DNA of 35,964 bases from positions 1 through 35,964 of the forward strand of contig NZ_MRTQ01000036.1 in the NCBI RefSeq assembly GCF_001956215.1. The letters are read 5' to 3'. Below, in pieces: positions 32,277 to 35,964 of this stretch; the stretch's first letter is position 1, and every line of letters starts with the position of its first letter. The translations under genes and the position numbers were made by a program. The stretch is from Paenibacillus sp. FSL R5-0490. GTDB lineage: Bacteria; Bacillota; Bacilli; Bacillales; Cytobacillaceae. The notes under the pieces were generated by a model, which was given only the letters and a program-made list of their open reading frames with translations, was not told the DNA's origin and made no database searches.

Positions 32277-34454
32277 TTGGAAAAAACATTGGATAGACAA
32301 GATCAAATACTGAATTTAATCTCTGGGGAACTATCGATAGCCATCAAACAAGTAAAAAACACAATCAGCTTGCTGGAAGAAGGAAACACAGTTCCATTTA
32401 TTGCCCGATACAGAAAGGAACAGACAGGCGCACTGGATGAAGTTCAAATCCGCGATATCATGGAGCGCTGGCAATACATACAAAACCTTAATCAGCGTAA
32501 AGAAGAGGTAGTCCGCTTAATTGAAGAACAAGGCAAATTGACGGAAGAGCTAAAAGCCAAAATAGACAAAGCGGTGAAGCTGCAGGAGGTAGAAGACTTA
32601 TACCGGCCATATAAGCAAAAACGCCGGACAAAAGCCACTGCCGCAAAAGAAAAAGGGCTGGAACCCTTTGCTGAGTGGCTTCTCACCTTTTCGCTAAATG
32701 AACCCCCTGCTGTAAAAGCCAAACAATTCTTATCTGATGAAAAGGAAGTAAACACACCGGAAGAAGCAATCGCTGGCGCAAAGGATATTATCGCAGAGTG
32801 GGTGTCAGATGAAGCGGAGAGCAGAAAATGGATCCGTATGGAAACAGCCAGAAAGGGAACCATTGAGTCCTCTGTGAAGAACAAAGAGAATGACGAAAAA
32901 GGCGTTTATGAAATGTATTATGAGTATGAGGAACCGGTAAGCAAGATTGTTCCACACCGTACACTTGCATTAAACCGCGGTGAAAAAGAGGAAGTATTAA
33001 AGATTAACATTAAGCCAAATGCCGAATTTATTTTAAAGTACTTATATAAAAAGTGGGTAAAGGATGAACGTTCTCCTGCAGGCACGATTGTAAAGGAAGC
33101 CATTGATGATAGCTACAAGCGTCTGATCATGCCATCGATTGAACGTGAAATACGCAATGAGCTGACTGAAAAAGCAGAAGAACAGGCAATTATGATTTTT
33201 TCTGAAAATCTAAGAAAACTGCTGCTTCAGCCCCCGTTAAAAGGAAAGATCGTGCTTGGGGTAGACCCAGCATACAGAACAGGCTGCAAGCTGGCTGTTG
33301 TGGATGAAACAGGAAAAGTGCTTGATATCGGAGTTATATATCCGCATCCGCCTGTTTCCAAAACGAATCAGGCAAGGGAGAAAGTAATTCAAATCCTAAA
33401 AAACTACAAAGTAAAAATGGTTGCCATCGGCAATGGGACCGCTTCTAGGGAAACCGAACAGTTCATCGCAGATATATTAAAGGACATGAAAGAGGAAATA
33501 TTCTACCTGATTGTCAATGAAGCGGGGGCGAGCGTCTACTCTGCCTCGGATCTTGCCAGAGAAGAGTTTCCTGATTTTCAGGTGGAAGAAAGAAGTGCTG
33601 TATCGATCGCCCGACGCCTCCAGGATCCTCTTGCAGAATTGGTTAAGATTGATCCAAAGTCAGTTGGGGTTGGTCAATATCAGCATGACGTATCCCAGAA
33701 AAAGCTGTCTGAATCCCTTTCCTTTGTTGTAGAGACAGCAGTAAACCAGGTAGGCGTCAATGTAAACACCGCTTCATCTTCATTGCTGCAGCATGTAGCC
33801 GGCCTGTCAAAAACAGTTGCCGTAAATATAATCAAAAAACGGGAAGAGGAGGGGAGGTTCACGGACCGCAAGCAATTGAAAAAGATCCCCCGCCTTGGTG
33901 CCAAAACCTATGAACAGGCAATAGGCTTCCTGCGGATTATCGATGGAAAAGAGCCTCTGGATCGGACGGGAATTCACCCGGAAACATATGCAGAAGTAAA
34001 TAAATTGCTGGCTAATCTCGGCTTTAAATCAAATGACCTTGGTTCACCATCGCTAAGAGAGGCGCTCAAAGGCATAGATATCAGCAGAACAGCCCGGGAG
34101 CTTGAAATCGGTGAGCTGACATTGAAGGATATCATTGACGCTTTAATGAGACCTGAAAGAGATCCGCGTGATGAGCTGCCGAAGCCTCTTTTGAAAAAAG
34201 AAGTTCTAAAGCTTGAAGACCTTCAGGAAGGAATGGAATTGCAAGGGACAGTGAGGAATGTTGTAGATTTCGGAGCCTTTGTCGATATTGGAGTCAAACA
34301 GGATGGCCTTGTTCATATATCAAAACTCAGCCGCCAATTTGTCAAACACCCGCTGGACGTCGTATCCGTTGGTGATGTGGTAACAGTCTGGGTTGACTCA
34401 GTTGATAAACACAAGGGAAGAGTCGCTTTAACAATGCTGGGCCATTCTAATTAA
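32277..34454 (+). CDS. tex: Tex family RNA-binding transcription accessory protein (YdcI)
   Basis: A 725-residue Tex protein, the bacterial relative of Spt6, implicated in transcription and nucleic acid binding. Domains in order: N-terminal helical Tex domain (to about 190), YqgF/RNase H-like domain (KIVLGVDPAYRTGCKLAVVDETGKVLDIGVIYPH, about 330-450), helix-hairpin-helix region (VNVNTASSSLLQHVAGLSKTVAVNIIKKREEEGRFTDRKQLKKIPRLGAKTYEQAIGFLRI) and a C-terminal S1 domain (GMELQGTVRNVVDFGAFVDIGVKQDGLVHISKL to VALTML). I choose the TTG at 32277, 6 nt after GGAGGA (32265-32270); ATG 32271 directly abuts that site. Confidence 0.94.
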   Translation: MEKTLDRQDQILNLISGELSIAIKQVKNTISLLEEGNTVPFIARYRKEQTGALDEVQIRDIMERWQYIQNLNQRKEEVVRLIEEQGKLTEELKAKIDKAVKLQEVEDLYRPYKQKRRTKATAAKEKGLEPFAEWLLTFSLNEPPAVKAKQFLSDEKEVNTPEEAIAGAKDIIAEWVSDEAESRKWIRMETARKGTIESSVKNKENDEKGVYEMYYEYEEPVSKIVPHRTLALNRGEKEEVLKINIKPNAEFILKYLYKKWVKDERSPAGTIVKEAIDDSYKRLIMPSIEREIRNELTEKAEEQAIMIFSENLRKLLLQPPLKGKIVLGVDPAYRTGCKLAVVDETGKVLDIGVIYPHPPVSKTNQAREKVIQILKNYKVKMVAIGNGTASRETEQFIADILKDMKEEIFYLIVNEAGASVYSASDLAREEFPDFQVEERSAVSIARRLQDPLAELVKIDPKSVGVGQYQHDVSQKKLSESLSFVVETAVNQVGVNVNTASSSLLQHVAGLSKTVAVNIIKKREEEGRFTDRKQLKKIPRLGAKTYEQAIGFLRIIDGKEPLDRTGIHPETYAEVNKLLANLGFKSNDLGSPSLREALKGIDISRTARELEIGELTLKDIIDALMRPERDPRDELPKPLLKKEVLKLEDLQEGMELQGTVRNVVDFGAFVDIGVKQDGLVHISKLSRQFVKHPLDVVSVGDVVTVWVDSVDKHKGRVALTMLGHSN

Positions 34455-34484
34455 TAGAAGCCAATAATTTCACAGTTTTCGAGT

Positions 34485-34546
34485 CATAAGCCAAATCACA
34501 CCGGAAATCACTATTTCTAGCGTGATTTGGCTTATGCTTTTTTTGG
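34485..34546 (+). terminator. Terminator of tex
   Basis: A perfect 15-bp stem CATAAGCCAAATCAC (34485-34499) and GTGATTTGGCTTATG (34522-34536) with a 22-nt loop and CTTTTTTT behind it. Confidence 0.9.
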
Positions 34547-34618
34547 CTATCGATGAGTTCCGTTTGACTAAGGATCTTCGGCATTGGAACTGGATTGTAC
34601 GGCAGACATTAGTGCCTT

Positions 34619-34732
34619 TTATGAGCAATGTTTCTTTCTATAGAAAAACCAGCACTGATTCAGCAGTTTGATCTGATAGCGGTCTTTTTCATAAAAAGCA
34701 CGCTGGATTTGATTTTGAAACCATACAGGCAT
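34619..34732 (-). CDS. cmpA: Cortex morphogenetic protein CmpA
   Basis: A 37-codon gene on the minus strand between tex and the sprT-like gene. The product starts MPVWFQNQIQRAFYEKDRYQ and ends with LLNQCWFFYRKKHCS, which matches the small sporulation protein CmpA of B. subtilis as I remember it (same length, same place, nearly identical C-terminus). CmpA works with SpoIVA/SpoVM quality control in the mother cell, restraining cortex assembly in spores with faulty coats and acting with ClpXP. A strong GGAGG (complement of 34742-34746) lies about 9 nt before the ATG. A perfect SigE-type -10 is present upstream. The gene is easily missed because of its size. Confidence 0.93.
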   Translation of the reverse strand: MPVWFQNQIQRAFYEKDRYQIKLLNQCWFFYRKKHCS

Positions 34733-34812
34733 ACGATTTACCTCCCGTTAATTGGAATCTGAAAATGGCTCCCTCGTTCTGCAAGGAGTTCAGAGCTGTA
34801 AAAGGTATATAT

Positions 34813-34820
34813 AATGTATG
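34813..34820 (-). promoter_or_regulatory. SigE-type -10 element upstream of cmpA
   Basis: On the minus strand CATACATT matches the SigE -10 consensus CATACAnT fully. No clear -35 (kmATATT) is seen 14-15 nt upstream, which weakens the call. It lies about 80 nt before the cmpA start and overlaps the divergent promoter of the sprT-like gene. Confidence 0.45.
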
Positions 34821-34827
34821 CTATAAT
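34818..34827 (+). promoter_or_regulatory. Extended -10 promoter of the sprT-like gene
   Basis: ATGCTATAAT gives a perfect TATAAT (34822-34827) with the TGN extension; no good -35 is in register at 17 nt. It is about 40 nt upstream of the gene. Confidence 0.55.
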
Positions 34828-34865
34828 AGGTTGTCATGTTTACGATAAGAAAGGAAAACATTGCG

Positions 34866-35339
34866 ATGAATGACCAGGAGCTTCAGAAACTTGTTGAAAA
34901 GATATCATTAGAAAGCTTCGGCAAGCCCTTTTGCCACCAGGCATATTTTAATTCACGCCTAAAGTCCACTGGTGGAAGATATATGCTGAATTCACATCAT
35001 GTTGAAATTAACAAAAAGTATTATGAGCAGCTTGGACCTGAAGAATTAGCAGGAATAATTAAGCATGAGCTCTGCCATTATCATTTGCACTTAGAGGGAA
35101 AAGGATATAAACATCGTGATCAGGATTTCAGAATGCTAATGAAGAAAGTGGGAGCACCCCGATTTTGTTCAGCCTTGCCTGATCGCCCTAAAACAAACAA
35201 ATCCGCTAAGATTCTTGTTTATGTGTGCAAGGAATGCGGCCAAATTTATCAGAGAAAAAGAAAAGTTGATACGAAGAAATATGTCTGCGGTAAATGCAAA
35301 GGGAAATTAGTGTTCAAAAAAGAATTGACATTAGATTAA
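34866..35339 (+). CDS. SprT-like metalloprotease-fold protein (YdcK)
   Basis: A 157-residue protein of the SprT family. The zinc-binding HELCH motif is at H67-H71 ([25 protein letters not shown]), followed by a C-terminal zinc ribbon with two CxxC pairs ([28 protein letters not shown]). It resembles B. subtilis YdcK, annotated SprT-like; proteolytic activity and substrates are unproven. Start ATG 34866 follows AAGGAAA; an in-frame ATG ten codons upstream is possible but gives a non-family N-terminus. Confidence 0.92.
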   Translation: MNDQELQKLVEKISLESFGKPFCHQAYFNSRLKSTGGRYMLNSHHVEINKKYYEQLGPEELAGIIKHELCHYHLHLEGKGYKHRDQDFRMLMKKVGAPRFCSALPDRPKTNKSAKILVYVCKECGQIYQRKRKVDTKKYVCGKCKGKLVFKKELTLD

Positions 35340-35412
35340 GTACGCTTTATATTTAATAATTGTCGCAGGTCAATACAGGATAAGCGGCTAATAAATTCTT
35401 CTAAAAAGATGC

Positions 35413-35441
35413 TTGACTTTTATAGTCCGCGTCCTTATAAT
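35413..35441 (+). promoter_or_regulatory. Strong SigA promoter of the tRNA operon
   Basis: TTGACT (35413-35418), 17-nt spacer, TATAAT (35436-35441). It lies about 50 nt before the first tRNA and fits stable RNA promoters. Confidence 0.9.
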
Positions 35442-35492
35442 ATGAAGAGTCGATAAGATGTTAACTGTTTTATTGATCAGGTTTATTATTAT

Positions 35493-35567
35493 TCCGCAGT
35501 AGCTCAGTGGTAGAGCATTCGGCTGTTAACCGAACGGTCGCAGGTTCGAATCCTGCCTGCGGAGCCA
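35493..35567 (+). tRNA. tRNA-Asn (GTT)
   Basis: Acceptor TCCGCAG/CTGCGGA closes, D-arm GCTC/GAGC, anticodon stem TTCGG/CCGAA with loop CTGTTAA giving GTT, T-arm CGCAGGTTCGAATCCTGC, encoded CCA. First gene of the cluster. Confidence 0.97.
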
Positions 35568-35572
35568 TATTT

Positions 35573-35663
35573 GGGGAAGTACTCAAGTGGCTGAAGAGGC
35601 GCCCCTGCTAAGGGTGTAGGTCGCGTAAGCGGCGCGAGGGTTCAAATCCCTCCTTCTCCGCCA
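35573..35663 (+). tRNA. tRNA-Ser (GCT)
   Basis: A long-variable-arm tRNA. Acceptor GGGGAAG pairs with CTTCTCC through one G.T; anticodon loop CTGCTAA gives GCT (AGC/AGT codons); variable arm GTCGCGTAAGCGGC; T-arm GAGGGTTCAAATCCCTC; encoded CCA. Confidence 0.96.
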
Positions 35664-35678
35664 GAAAATTCTAACAAC

Positions 35679-35750
35679 GGCCCGTTGGTCAAGCGGTTAA
35701 GACACCGCCCTTTCACGGCGGTAACACGGGTTCGAATCCCGTACGGGTCA
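35679..35750 (+). tRNA. tRNA-Glu (TTC)
   Basis: Acceptor GGCCCGT/ACGGGTC, anticodon stem CCGCC/GGCGG with loop CTTTCAC giving TTC, T-arm ACGGGTTCGAATCCCGT. The discriminator A is followed by CTTTTTT, so CCA is not encoded, unlike the other complete tRNAs in the cluster. Confidence 0.96.
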
Positions 35751-35781
35751 CTTTTTTTTATTTCCGACGGTTTTTATGGAT

Positions 35782-35857
35782 GGTCCCGTGGTGTAGCGGT
35801 TAACATGCCTGCCTGTCACGCAGGAGATCGCGGGTTCGATTCCCGTCGGGACCGCCA
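35782..35857 (+). tRNA. tRNA-Asp (GTC)
   Basis: Acceptor GGTCCCG/CGGGACC, anticodon stem CCTGC/GCAGG with loop CTGTCAC giving GTC, T-arm CGCGGGTTCGATTCCCG, encoded CCA. Confidence 0.97.
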
Positions 35858-35865
35858 TTTGTTAT

Positions 35866-35940
35866 TGGGCTATAGCCAAGCGGTAAGGCACCGGACTTTG
35901 ACTCCGTCACTCGCAGGTTCGAATCCTGCTAGCCCAGCCA
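35866..35940 (+). tRNA. tRNA-Gln (TTG)
   Basis: Acceptor TGGGCTA/TAGCCCA, anticodon stem CCGGA/TCCG with loop CTTTGAC giving TTG, T-arm GCAGGTTCGAATCCTGC, encoded CCA. Confidence 0.96.
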
Positions 35941-35948
35941 TTTTTAAT

Positions 35949-35964
35949 GAGCCATTAGCTCAGT
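35949..35964 (+). tRNA. tRNA, probably Lys, cut by the window end
   Basis: GAGCCATTAGCTCAGT is the acceptor and D-arm start typical of Bacillus tRNA-Lys. The anticodon lies outside the window, so the identity is inferred from the 5' sequence and the usual order after tRNA-Gln. Confidence 0.65.

Overview
The window comes from a low-to-moderate GC, spore-forming Bacillaceae chromosome (Bacillus sensu lato; Cytobacillus or Mesobacillus-like is my guess from sequence flavour, not established). Evidence is the conserved B. subtilis-type gene order ddl-murF-(esterase)-cshA-(uvsE)-ydbS-ydbT-ydcA-acpS-ydcC-alr-ndoAI-ndoA-rsbRSTUVW-sigB-rsbX-ydcI(tex)-cmpA-ydcK-tRNA cluster, strong GGAGG ribosome binding sites, frequent TTG/GTG starts, and sporulation genes (cmpA, ydcC).

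Layout. (1) 1-236: palindrome-rich intergenic repeat. (2) 237-8667: a tightly overlapped ten-gene cobalamin salvage operon. It encodes a BtuD-CbiZ fusion, CbiB, CobD, CobU, a CobQ lacking its glutaminase domain, CobS, CobC, a second short CobU-like protein, a PduO-type adenosyltransferase, and the CblT/CblS pair for alpha-ribazole uptake and phosphorylation. No CobT is present, so the lower ligand appears to be salvaged. (3) 8697-12729: four independent loci: a GNAT acetyltransferase (-), a VOC/glyoxalase protein, a SulP transporter, and an atypical DAACS symporter (-). (4) 13158-20171: cell wall genes ddl and murF, then a perfect parS-type site inside a hairpin, an esterase, cshA and uvsE. 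Two copies of a modular hairpin repeat lie on either side of the esterase-cshA segment. (5) 20289-26167: two PH-domain membrane proteins, rhomboid protease, acpS, lipoprotein ydcC with a SigE-like promoter, a 52-bp tandem repeat, and alanine racemase. (6) 26352-32208: the NdoAI/EndoA toxin-antitoxin pair and the complete eight-gene sigma-B stressosome operon, with a near-perfect SigB promoter inside it and a second SigB-like motif in front of it. (7) 32277-35964: tex, the 37-codon sporulation gene cmpA on the minus strand, sprT-like ydcK, and a tRNA operon (Asn, Ser, Glu, Asp, Gln and the start of Lys) behind a strong SigA promoter.

How it works together. The cobalamin operon imports corrinoids and trims adenosylcobinamide to adenosylcobyric acid (CbiZ). 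The pathway then proceeds through CbiB, CobU, CobS and CobC, with alpha-ribazole phosphate supplied by CblT/CblS. The rsb genes form the partner-switching cascade RsbR/RsbS to RsbT to RsbU to RsbV/RsbW to SigB, with RsbX as feedback phosphatase. Most of the window is conserved housekeeping DNA. The most unusual items are the GATase-less CobQ, the second CobU-like gene, the modular repeats next to terminators, the parS hairpin, the motif-poor DAACS transporter, and the possible extra SigB promoter ahead of the stressosome genes. I did not find a clearly undescribed multi-gene system.
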